A model generated the notes under the pieces. That model ran no database searches, had not been told where the DNA came from, and saw nothing but the letters and a program-made list of their open reading frames with translations. This document shows, piece by piece, positions 1 to 6,250 of a DNA stretch of 14,279 bases (positions are counted from its first letter, which is position 1; every line of letters starts with the position of its first letter). The translations under genes were made by a program, and so were the position numbers. The stretch covers positions 1 through 14,279 of the forward strand of contig JAFKJZ010000157.1 of the NCBI GenBank assembly GCA_017305815.1, read 5' to 3'. This DNA comes from Hyphomicrobiales bacterium. Lineage in GTDB: Bacteria; Pseudomonadota; Alphaproteobacteria; Rhizobiales; Kaistiaceae.

Positions 1-985
1 GCAGCGCCACAATGGTGCCGGTGGTTTCCGTCATGCCATACATCTGCACAAAGCCGCAGCCGAACACCTCCATGCATTAGCGCAGGAGATCGAGCGGAAT
101 GGGCGATGCGCCATAGAGAATATATTTGATGCGCGAATAATCGACCTCGCGCGCCCGTGGATGGCGCACCACGATCTGCATCGCGGCGGGCACCATGAAA
201 AATTTGGAGATGCGATCCTCTTCGATGAAATCGAGCACGCGGTTGGGGTCGAACTCGCGCGCCACAACGCCCTTCGCGCCATTAACCAGCGTGGTGATGC
301 CGAAACCCGTACCGCCGATATGGAAGACCGGCATGGCGACAAGGCCGATATCGTCCGCGGCCCATTTGTTCCATTCCGGTGCATCCGCGGCAAAGGCCTG
401 GCGCGGCCCCAGAATGCCGGCATGTTTCAGCATCGCGCCTTTGGGCCGGCCGGTGGTGCCGGAGGTGTAAAGCTGGATTGCAACATCCTCGCGTGCGACC
501 GCGCATTGCGGATCGCGATCCGGTTGTGCGTCGCGCCAGACTTCAAAGCTCTGCCATTCCGGCACGTCGCCTTCCATGGCGATAAAGCGTTTCACGGTGG
601 GAAGATTGTTTGCGATGCCGCGGACAAGCGCGGTGAATTCGCTGCCCACGAACAGGATTTTCGCTTTGCAATCCGAAAGAATGTAAACGATTTCGGGCGG
701 CGCCAGGCGCCAGTTCACCGGCGTCATTACCACGCCCGCTTTGGCGGCCCCGAACAGGGCCTCGAAATAATGATCGCTGTTCTTGCCCAGATAGGCGATG
801 CGCGTGCCCGGTTCCACGCCCGCCGCGATCAAGCCGTTGGCGATCTGGCTCGCATGCCGGTCGAATTCGGCGAAACTCGTGGCGCGGCCTTCGAAGGTGT
901 AGGCGATGTCATGGCCGCGGGCATGTGCCTGCTGGCGGGTGACGTCGCCAAGCGTTTGCGGAAGCACGGTGCTGGTATCGGGCAT
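1..985 (-). pseudogene. Fatty-acyl-CoA synthetase (AMP-binding, ANL superfamily), interrupted by an in-frame stop and cut by the window edge
   Basis: Enzymes of this family activate a carboxylic acid with ATP to an acyl-adenylate and then to an acyl-CoA. From the start at 985 the frame runs 302 residues. It shows the adenylate-forming P-loop YTSGTTGRPKG at about residues 173-183 and the MPVFHIGG and YGASPIP segments. A TAA at 79-77 then stops it. The same frame continues after the stop as CMEVFGCGFVQMYGMTET, which holds the conserved YGMTE motif, so the coding sequence clearly extends past the stop to the window edge. One base change (for example GAA to TAA) would explain it, as would a sequencing error. 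The ATG at 985 has AGGGA upstream. An alternative ATG at 1006 overlaps the preceding stop as ATGA. The preceding gene is the tail of a sugar epimerase, suggesting a catabolic operon. The acyl substrate cannot be told. Confidence 0.85.
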
Positions 986-1002
986 GTTCGTTTCCCTGCG
1001 AT

Positions 1003-1278
1003 TCATGTTTGGAGGAATTTGCGTGTCGTCTGCGCCAGCTTTTTGGCGCGCGCCGCTGCATCCGGGAAAGCTTCGCGCAAGGCCTTGCTGCGCAATTCCA
1101 CGCTGAGGGGAATATCCGGCGGCAGCGCATCGAGAAGCGGTCGAAGCGGCAGGGCGCCTTTGCCCGGTTCAAGCCGTAGATCGACCGCTTCTTCGATGAT
1201 CGCTTTCGGGTCGGAAAGGTCTGGCCATTCCGCAGGCGCATCGCAGAATTGTGCATAGGGCAACAAATGGTGCGGCAC
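1003..1278 (-). pseudogene. C-terminal tail of a TIM-barrel sugar phosphate isomerase/epimerase, lacking its N-terminal part
   Basis: This is the 3' end of the 1003-2343 frame. The residues [16 protein letters not shown], followed by an [17 protein letters not shown] segment and [11 protein letters not shown], match the end of xylose-isomerase-like TIM-barrel proteins (sugar phosphate isomerase/epimerase family). In that family a strand ending in a Gln/Asp pair is followed by a G-x-G-x-LPL loop and a final VE strand. Only about 91 residues of a usual 260-300 are present, so the metal site and most of the barrel are missing. The TGA at 1005-1003 overlaps an ATG of the acyl-CoA synthetase, which suggests the two were neighbours in an operon in their source genome. 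The family assignment is from remembered motifs on a short fragment. Confidence 0.6.
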
Positions 1279-2343
1279 CTGTTTCACATCGTCCGGCACC
1301 ACGTCCAGGCCCAGGTCGTTGGCCGGAGCGCCTTCCACCGGGGAGTACTGGAAGCAGCCAACGCGGTCGAGCTGGGCTTCGGTCAGCCAGTCCAGCAGGT
1401 ACTGGAAGTCTTCCTCGGTCTCGCCGGGGAAGCCGACGATGAAGGTCGAGCGGATGGTCAGCTCAGGGCAGATCTCGCGCCACTTCTTGATGCGCGCCAG
1501 GGTCTTGTCCTCGAAGGCGGGGCGCTTCATGGACTTGAGCACTTTCGGGCTGGCGTGCTGGAAGGGGATATCCAGGTAGGGCAGCAGCTTGCCCTCGGCC
1601 ATCAGCGGAATTACATCATCGACGTTGGGGTACGGGTAGACGTAGTGCAGGCGCACCCACACGCCCATCGAGGATAGCGCCTGGCACAGCTCCAGCATGC
1701 GGGTCTTCACCGGCTGGCCGTCCCAGAAATCCATCTTGTACTTCAGGTCCACGCCGTAGGCGCTGGTGTCCTGGGAGATCACCAGCAGTTCCTTCACGCC
1801 GGCTTTCACCAGGCGCTGGGCTTCGCTGAGCACGTCGCCCACCGGGCGGCTGACCAGCTTGCCGCGCATCGACGGGATGATGCAGAAGCTGCAGCTGTGG
1901 TTGCAGCCTTCGGAAATCTTCAGGTAGGCGTAGTGGCGCGGGGTCAGCTTGATGCCCTGCGGCGGCACCAGGTCGACGAACGGGTCGTGCGCCGGCGGCA
2001 CGGCGGTGTGCACCGCGCCGAGCACGCTCTCATATTGCTGCGGACCAGTGATCGCCAGCACGTTGGGGAACGCCTCGCGGATCTGCTCGGGCTCGGCGCC
2101 CATGCAGCCCGTGACGATCACCTTGCCGTTCTCCTTCATCGCCGTGCCGATCGCTTCCAGCGATTCCGCCTTGGCGCTGTCGAGGAAGCCACAGGTGTTG
2201 ACGATGACGACGTCGGCGCCGTCGTGATGGCGCGAGAGCTCGTAGCCCTCGGCGCGCAGATGGGTCAGGATCCGCTCGGAATCGACCAGGGCCTTGGGGC
2301 AGCCGAGGCTGACAAAGGAAATGCGCGGCGCTTCGCTGTTCAT
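1003..2343 (-). CDS. rimO: Chimeric frame: RimO (ribosomal protein S12 methylthiotransferase) residues 1-355 joined in frame to a sugar epimerase tail
   Basis: RimO is a radical-SAM enzyme that methylthiolates an aspartate of ribosomal protein S12. Residues 1-355 are unmistakable Rim[15 protein letters not shown], the three cysteines of the N-terminal UPF0004 cluster (C15, C51, C80), the radical-SAM CxxxCxxC at C147/C151/C154, and [12 protein letters not shown] near 328-339. After VPDDVKQ (residue 355, about position 1279) homology stops. The expected C-terminal TRAM domain is absent and is replaced by 91 residues of another protein. Within the RimO part, residues 1 to about 130 resemble alphaproteobacterial RimO ([19 protein letters not shown]). 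From [15 protein letters not shown] onward it resembles Pseudomonas RimO ([22 protein letters not shown]). The function of such a product is doubtful, because TRAM contributes to substrate binding. No strong Shine-Dalgarno precedes the ATG. Chimeric assembly is the leading explanation. Confidence 0.8.
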   Translation of the reverse strand: MNSEAPRISFVSLGCPKALVDSERILTHLRAEGYELSRHHDGADVVIVNTCGFLDSAKAESLEAIGTAMKENGKVIVTGCMGAEPEQIREAFPNVLAITGPQQYESVLGAVHTAVPPAHDPFVDLVPPQGIKLTPRHYAYLKISEGCNHSCSFCIIPSMRGKLVSRPVGDVLSEAQRLVKAGVKELLVISQDTSAYGVDLKYKMDFWDGQPVKTRMLELCQALSSMGVWVRLHYVYPYPNVDDVIPLMAEGKLLPYLDIPFQHASPKVLKSMKRPAFEDKTLARIKKWREICPELTIRSTFIVGFPGETEEDFQYLLDWLTEAQLDRVGCFQYSPVEGAPANDLGLDVVPDDVKQVPHHLLPYAQFCDAPAEWPDLSDPKAIIEEAVDLRLEPGKGALPLRPLLDALPPDIPLSVELRSKALREAFPDAAARAKKLAQTTRKFLQT

Positions 2344-2506
2344 GCGGGCATATCTCGGTCGTGGTTGGTCGGTGGCTGGTCCGGTGCGACAGGCGTCAGG
2401 CGCGCCGCGCCAGGGGCGCGGACAGGGTCGACGGGACGGGCTACCTTTTCATTGTTCTATTTCTGGTCGCCTAGATGTCGGAGAGGCCCCGGTCTGTCAA
2501 TTGAAT

Positions 2507-2538
2507 CCTTGGCGGGGCCTGTGAAACCTTGGCGCGGC
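2507..2538. promoter_or_regulatory. Imperfect direct repeat, possible operator upstream of the haemoglobin gene
   Basis: CCTTGGCGGGGC (2507-2518) and CCTTGGCGCGGC (2527-2538) are identical at 11 of 12 positions and begin exactly 20 bases apart, close to two helical turns. They lie in the 277-base non-coding gap (2344-2620) between the divergent rimO and haemoglobin genes. Direct repeats with this spacing can be activator or response-regulator sites, but no factor is identifiable. I see no other clear element in this gap. Confidence 0.3.
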
Positions 2539-2620
2539 TTGCGGCTGCTTGTCACGCGGGGCTTGTGGGGCAGGGGGCTACCGCCTAGCTGAGAGGCATT
2601 CGGACGCAGCGGAGTGGATC

Positions 2621-3058
2621 ATGACCGGCGAGACCAGCGGATTTGGGGTGGCCATTCCCGGCGTCGATGAAGCGTCGATCAAGACCCTCGTGCACACCTT
2701 CTACGACCGCGTCCGCCGCGACAGCTTGATCGGCCCGATCTTCGAGGCCCAGGTCGATGACTGGCCCGAGCATCTCGACAAGCTCTGCGCCTTCTGGTCG
2801 AACGTCGTGCTCAGAACCGGCCGCTACCAGGGCCGGCCGATGCAGAAGCATCTGCGCCTGCCGATCGAGGCGGCGCATTTCGACCGCTGGCTGGCGCTCT
2901 TCCGCGCCACGGCGAGCGAAATCATGCCGCCTGATGGCGCCGCCATCTTCATCGATCGCGCCAACCGCATCGCCGACAGCTTCGAGCTCGGCCTTGGCAG
3001 CGTGCGGGGCGAATTCCGCGCGCCGCGCCATGCCTTCAAGATGCCGCGTCCGGGCTAG
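2621..3058 (+). CDS. Group III truncated haemoglobin
   Basis: This 145-residue protein is a small cytoplasmic haem protein of the group III (trHbP) class. Recalling the Campylobacter Ctb sequence, the key haem-pocket residues line up: Tyr28 (B10, in FYDRVR), His51 (E7, in WPEH), the proximal ligand His77 (F8, in MQKHLRLP) and Trp90 (G8, in FDRWLALF). GPIF and FWSNVVL are also typical. Members are linked to nitric oxide and oxygen chemistry, but their roles vary. The ATG at 2621 is chosen because GGAG sits six bases upstream and the globin fold starts soon after. The open frame reaches 2549 without family similarity. The gene is divergent from rimO and co-oriented with the OYE-like reductase 182 bases downstream, though a hairpin lies between them. 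Confidence 0.9.
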   Translation: MTGETSGFGVAIPGVDEASIKTLVHTFYDRVRRDSLIGPIFEAQVDDWPEHLDKLCAFWSNVVLRTGRYQGRPMQKHLRLPIEAAHFDRWLALFRATASEIMPPDGAAIFIDRANRIADSFELGLGSVRGEFRAPRHAFKMPRPG

Positions 3059-3093
3059 AACCCTTCCGTGTTTCATGGGGGCACGGAGGGGTT
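3059..3093 (+). terminator. Hairpin directly after the haemoglobin gene, probable terminator
   Basis: AACCCTTCCGTG (3059-3070) pairs with CACGGAGGGGTT (3082-3093) over 12 bases with one G-T wobble and an 11-base loop. It begins immediately after the stop codon. The following CCGGTTCTTTGT is only moderately T-rich, so termination may be partial. This separates the haemoglobin from the downstream reductase. Confidence 0.6.
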
Positions 3094-3167
3094 CCGGTTC
3101 TTTGTCTGGCCGCGTCTTCTTCACGCGAAACGGTATCCACCTTGCTCGAAACGCTCTCGATCGGCGA

Positions 3168-3211
3168 TTGCAGCCGTCGCCATACGCCCTATAGTGGTCA
3201 GGAAAACTGAC
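3168..3211 (+). promoter_or_regulatory. Promoter-like sequence overlapping a perfect dyad, upstream of the OYE-family gene
   Basis: TATAGT (3190-3195) matches five of six bases of the sigma-70 -10 box. A weak -35 candidate, TTGCAG (3168-3173), lies 16 bases upstream. Just past the -10 box is GTCAG-GAAAA-CTGAC (3197-3211), a perfect inverted repeat with five-base arms. It would cover the transcription start, a common place for a repressor site. No regulator gene is visible nearby and the binding factor is unknown. Confidence 0.4.
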
Positions 3212-3240
3212 AACTTTTGACGCCAAGGAATTCGTCCCGC

Positions 3241-4302
3241 ATGTCCCTGCTTTTTGAGCCGCTTCAGGCCGGCGCGCTTCACCTGCCCAATCGCATTGTC
3301 ATGGCTCCCCTGACGCGCAGCCGGGCAGGGGCCGAGCGCGTCCCGAACAAGCTGATGGCCGAATATTACGCGCAGCGCGCCAATGCCGGCCTCATCATCA
3401 GCGAGGCGACCAGCGTCAGCGCGCAGGGCGTGGGCTATCTAGGCACGCCCGGCATCTGGTCCGACGCCCAGGTTGAAGGCTGGCGGCAGGTCACCGATGC
3501 CGTTCACGCCGCCGGAGGGCGGATGGTGTCTCAGCTCTGGCATGTGGGCCGCATTTCGGATCCCGAACTGCTCGGCGGCGATCTGCCGGTCGCGCCCTCG
3601 GCCATCCGAATCCCCGGCCATGTCAGCCTGCTGCGTCCGATCCGTCCCTATGTCGTGCCGCGCGCTCTGGAGACGAGCGAGATCCCCGGCATCATCGAGG
3701 ATTTCCGTCGCGGCGCCGAGAACGCCAAGCGAGCCGGCTTCGACGGCGTCGACGTGCATGGCGCCAATGGCTACCTGCTCGACCAGTTCCTGCAGGACAG
3801 CAGCAACCATCGCACCGACCAGTATGGCGGTTCGATCGAGAACCGCACCCGGCTCATGCTGGAGATCGTGGACGCGGCGATATCGGTCTGGGGACCGGAT
3901 CGCGTCGCCGCCCATATCCGGCCGCGCGGCGACGACCACGCGATGGGCGACAGCAACCCGCGCGCCCTTTTCACCTATCTGGCGGAACAGCTGAAGCGGC
4001 GGGGCATCGCCTTCCTGTTCGTGATCGAGCGCGAGGAGCCGGACAGCCTCCTTGCCGAGATCAAGCGGGCCTTTGGCGGCGTCGTCATCGCCAATGAGCG
4101 GATGAGCAAGGCGGACGCCGAGCGCCTGATCCGGGAAGGCTCGGCCGACGCCGTCGCCTTTGGCCGCAAGTACATCGCGTCGCCCGACCTCGCCAAGCGC
4201 TTCGCCATCGACGCGCCGCTGAACGAACCGGATGCCTCGACCTTCTACACGCCGGGCGCCAGGGGCTACACCGACTATCCGGCGCTCGAGGCGGCCGAGT
4301 AG
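3241..4302 (+). CDS. Old Yellow Enzyme family FMN-dependent ene-reductase (NADH:flavin oxidoreductase)
   Basis: This 353-residue protein is full length for an OYE/NemA-type enzyme. Such enzymes reduce activated C=C bonds, nitro compounds or N-ethylmaleimide using NAD(P)H. Visible motifs are NRIVMAPLTRSRA (17-29, FMN-binding start of the barrel), SQLWHVGR, the substrate-anion pair H173 and N176 in VDVHGANGYLLDQFLQD with the proton-donor-type Tyr178, RTDQYGGSIENRTRL, and the C-terminal AVAFGRKYIASPDL phosphate-binding region. The usual VGVRISP segment reads VAAHIRPRG here, a mild deviation. ATG at 3241 is chosen because the fold starts there; AAGGA lies about 11 bases upstream. A TTG at 3217 is possible. 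The substrate is not inferable from sequence. The gene is convergent with the DUF1868 gene. Confidence 0.93.
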   Translation: MSLLFEPLQAGALHLPNRIVMAPLTRSRAGAERVPNKLMAEYYAQRANAGLIISEATSVSAQGVGYLGTPGIWSDAQVEGWRQVTDAVHAAGGRMVSQLWHVGRISDPELLGGDLPVAPSAIRIPGHVSLLRPIRPYVVPRALETSEIPGIIEDFRRGAENAKRAGFDGVDVHGANGYLLDQFLQDSSNHRTDQYGGSIENRTRLMLEIVDAAISVWGPDRVAAHIRPRGDDHAMGDSNPRALFTYLAEQLKRRGIAFLFVIEREEPDSLLAEIKRAFGGVVIANERMSKADAERLIREGSADAVAFGRKYIASPDLAKRFAIDAPLNEPDASTFYTPGARGYTDYPALEAAE

Positions 4303-4345
4303 GGCCGGCGGGGCGCGGGACACGAACGTCCATATGCGGCGGCGA

Positions 4346-4367
4346 GGGCAGGGCGACGATCCTGCCC
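4346..4367. terminator. GGGCAGG/CCTGCCC hairpin between convergent genes
   Basis: GGGCAGG (4346-4352) and CCTGCCC (4361-4367) form a perfect seven-base stem with an eight-base loop. It lies in the 84-base gap between the OYE gene (+) and the DUF1868 gene (-). No T-tract follows on either strand, so it may act as a transcript 3'-end stabiliser or be one copy of a repeat with the same core seen at 6067-6132 and 10127-10157. Confidence 0.45.
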
Positions 4368-4386
4368 ACGCCAGTCGCAGCGGGCC

Positions 4387-5100
4387 CTATTCCAGGACCA
4401 GCCGTTCCTCGAAATGGTTCATGTCCTCGAAGCTGCAGAAGGCCGGCGGCCGCAGTTCGAGGATCGGCGCCTCGCGCGCGAGCAGGCCGAGGCAGTCGTC
4501 GAACAGCGCTTCCCACGCCGAAAGCCGATCCTCGGCCAGCCAGTCGATCATGTAGGCGAGGGTGACGTGGAAGACGTAGTCGTCATGGTCGGGGTGGCGG
4601 TAGCCGAACGCCTCGGCGAAGGCGTCACGCCACGCCCGCATCCGTCGTTCGTCCTCGTCGGTGGCGCCGGCGACCGTCAGGCCGGTCGGAACGACGTCGA
4701 TCACACGGACCTGGAACGGTCCGGCGCCGTGAAAATCCATCAGCTTGTCCCGATAGTGAGCCGTCATGACGTCGATGTCGGTGTCGAGCGGCATGTCGGA
4801 CGGCCAGAACGGCAGGCTGCGGCGATATTCGATGATGCCTTGGAACAGCGTCATGTGGAGGCTGGATACAGGCGTGAACGCCAGGTGGCCGGCATCGGGC
4901 TCAGCCTGCATGCGCCGGCGGACTTCCACGACCGCCTGCTGCGACGGCGATCCCTCGACCAGATGGCAGACGACGGTATTGCCGGGTTCGGACAGGAAGG
5001 TGCCGCTCCGGTCGTAACGACGGCCCAGATGCCGGGGCGGCTCTGTCTGCGTCGCGGCCGAATAGCGGTTGAGCCGGCTGTCTGAGAGAATCGATGTCAT
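4387..5100 (-). CDS. DUF1868 protein, two-histidine (2H) phosphoesterase-like
   Basis: This 237-residue protein shows the two HxT motifs that define the 2H phosphoesterase / LigT-like fold: H82-M-T84 in SSLHMTLFQG and H178-V-T180 in DYVFHVTLAYMIDWL. The intervening FHGAGPFQVRVIDV and the GLTVAGATDEDE segment fit DUF1868. Fold members hydrolyse 2',3'-cyclic phosphates or 2'-5' linkages on nucleotides or RNA; the substrate of DUF1868 members is unknown to me. There is no signal peptide or membrane segment, so it is probably cytoplasmic. The ATG at 5100 is chosen from where similarity begins. Its Shine-Dalgarno is poor, and the open frame extends upstream to 5433 without recognisable sequence. 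It is transcribed divergently from the CDGSH gene. Confidence 0.8.
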   Translation of the reverse strand: MTSILSDSRLNRYSAATQTEPPRHLGRRYDRSGTFLSEPGNTVVCHLVEGSPSQQAVVEVRRRMQAEPDAGHLAFTPVSSLHMTLFQGIIEYRRSLPFWPSDMPLDTDIDVMTAHYRDKLMDFHGAGPFQVRVIDVVPTGLTVAGATDEDERRMRAWRDAFAEAFGYRHPDHDDYVFHVTLAYMIDWLAEDRLSAWEALFDDCLGLLAREAPILELRPPAFCSFEDMNHFEERLVLE

Positions 5101-5173
5101 GATGCAGGGGACCGTGCGGTTTGCGGGAATGTGGCAGCTATCCCGGAGACGATGAAGCACACATGACAGGGCA

Positions 5174-5186
5174 GGGACCTGGTCCC
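5174..5186. promoter_or_regulatory. Perfect 13-base dyad in the DUF1868/CDGSH divergent gap
   Basis: GGGACC-T-GGTCCC is a perfect palindrome with a one-base centre. It lies 73 bases from the DUF1868 start and 143 bases from the CDGSH start, within the 229-base gap 5101-5329. A shared operator is possible. Nothing identifies a binding protein, and short GC palindromes arise readily by chance in such DNA. I see no convincing promoter in the rest of the gap. Confidence 0.25.
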
Positions 5187-5315
5187 CGCCCGACCGAGCC
5201 GATCCGCAGCACGGCACTGCCCTGGATTGAATCTCTCCTTCGGAACGCCAGTTGAAACCGTGCGCCTGCCCTGGGACCGCGTCGCGATCCGCTGCGGGGC
5301 GATTGGCCGTTCTTC

Positions 5316-5322
5316 GGAAGGA
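5316..5322 (+). promoter_or_regulatory. Shine-Dalgarno site that fixes the GTG start of the CDGSH gene
   Basis: GGAAGGA lies seven bases upstream of the GTG at 5330-5332. The in-frame ATG at 5354 has no purine-rich site in front of it, so the GTG is the better start. Confidence 0.65.
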
Positions 5323-5329
5323 CCGCACC

Positions 5330-6028
5330 GTGAACAACAACGCTGCATCCGGCATGAAGATCACCGTCACGAAGGACGGGCCGTATCTGGTCCGTGGGCG
5401 GGTTCCGTTGAGCCGGCAGGCCATCGGCGCCAACGCGGCGGGCGATTCCGTCGAGTGGGTCGAGATCGAGACGATCGAGCCGGCGACGGTGGCCTACAAG
5501 CTCTGCCGCTGCGGCCGTTCGGCGACCAAGCCGTTCTGTGACGACACCCACACGCGCATCGGCTTCGTCGGCGACGAGACGGCCGCCAGACGGTCCTACG
5601 CAGTTATGGCGCAGGAGATCGACGGACCGGCGCTGGCGCTCACCGACGCCGAGTCGCTCTGTGCTTTCGCGCGCTTCTGCGATCGCGACGGCAAAGTCTG
5701 GAACACAGTGTCAGAGGCGAGGCTAGAACCCGAGCGCGCCGCCTTCGTCCGGCAGGTCGGCCAATGTCCTTCCGGCCGGCTGGTCGCCTGGGACTACGGG
5801 ACGCGCCAACCGGTCGAGCCCGAACTGCCGCCCTCAATCGTGATCGTCGAGGACCCGCAGAAGGGCGTCGCCGGGCCGCTCTGGGTGCGAGGCGGCATTC
5901 CCGTCGAAGCTGCTGACGGCACGCCTTACGAGACCCGGAACCGGATGACGTTGTGCCGCTGCGGCCAATCGGCCAACAAGCCGTTCTGCGACGGGACACA
6001 TGCCTCGATTGGCTTCAAGGATCGCTGA
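5330..6028 (+). CDS. Iron-sulfur protein with two CDGSH motifs flanking a cysteine-containing middle domain
   Basis: This is a 232-residue protein starting at GTG. The first motif CRCGRSATKPFCDDTH has C59, C61, C70 and H74. The second, CRCGQSANKPFCDGTH, has C209, C211, C220 and H224. Both keep the three-Cys one-His ligand set of mitoNEET-type [2Fe-2S] clusters, though Asp72 replaces the usual glycine in the first. The middle segment has C111 and C118 (ESLCAFARFCDRDGKVW) and C146 (VGQCPSGRLVAWD), resembling the divergent 4Fe-4S mono-cluster (Fer4_19) domain that often accompanies CDGSH in bacteria. There is no signal peptide or membrane helix, so a soluble electron-transfer or redox-sensing role is inferred. 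It stands alone, divergent from DUF1868 and 222 bases before a kinase gene. Confidence 0.88.
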   Translation: MNNNAASGMKITVTKDGPYLVRGRVPLSRQAIGANAAGDSVEWVEIETIEPATVAYKLCRCGRSATKPFCDDTHTRIGFVGDETAARRSYAVMAQEIDGPALALTDAESLCAFARFCDRDGKVWNTVSEARLEPERAAFVRQVGQCPSGRLVAWDYGTRQPVEPELPPSIVIVEDPQKGVAGPLWVRGGIPVEAADGTPYETRNRMTLCRCGQSANKPFCDGTHASIGFKDR

Positions 6029-6066
6029 CCTGCCGCCATCGCAGCGGCAGAGGAGGGCGCAGGAAC

Positions 6067-6132
6067 CGGGCAGGGCGCTCGCCTCCCGCTTCGCCCTGGA
6101 ATATCGGAGCCAGCGTTGATCCGCCCTGCCCG
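6067..6132 (+). promoter_or_regulatory. Alternative-pairing hairpins between the CDGSH and kinase genes
   Basis: CGGGCAGGGCG (6067-6077) can pair perfectly with CGCCCTGCCCG (6122-6132), or its last seven bases with CGCCCTG (6092-6098) across a 14-base loop. The two pairings exclude each other. A further seven-base stem, CTGCCGC/GCGGCAG, lies at 6030-6050 right after the CDGSH stop. The block may be a 3'-end structure for the CDGSH transcript, a regulatory leader, or a repeat copy. It shares the 12-mer CCGCCCTGCCCG with 10146-10157. Confidence 0.4.
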
Positions 6133-6149
6133 ATCGAATAAAACGACGT

Positions 6150-6164
6150 CATATCAATGATATG
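6150..6164. promoter_or_regulatory. CATATCA-A-TGATATG palindrome, candidate operator for the kinase gene
   Basis: This is a perfect inverted repeat with seven-base arms around one base, AT-rich in otherwise GC-rich DNA. It lies 86 bases upstream of the kinase start. Its size and symmetry fit a dimeric repressor site. No cognate regulator is present in the window. Confidence 0.4.
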
Positions 6165-6250
6165 GAGGAGAATGCAGCATCCGCCCATGAAGCGTCTTGC
6201 TGCCGTCACAGGGCTGCCATATCCCGCGTCTCAACCAGCAGGAGGCCGGG

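Noticed and set aside
161..1258. Long + strand frame of 365 codons across the left end
   Set aside because: It lies antisense to the acyl-CoA synthetase and epimerase tail, which have clear motifs. Its translation is Arg/His/Ala-rich and without recognisable domains.
1003..2343. Claim of a new RimO-epimerase fusion enzyme
   Set aside because: The epimerase part lacks most of its barrel and the RimO part lacks TRAM. The mixed species signal within RimO makes a chimera more likely than a new enzyme.
1897..2592. + strand frame of 231 codons opposite rimO
   Set aside because: Antisense to the RimO N-terminal half, with no family motifs; it runs into the intergenic region.
4414..5085. + strand frame of 223 codons
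   Set aside because: Exact antisense shadow of the DUF1868 gene, whose two HxT motifs and length make it the real gene.
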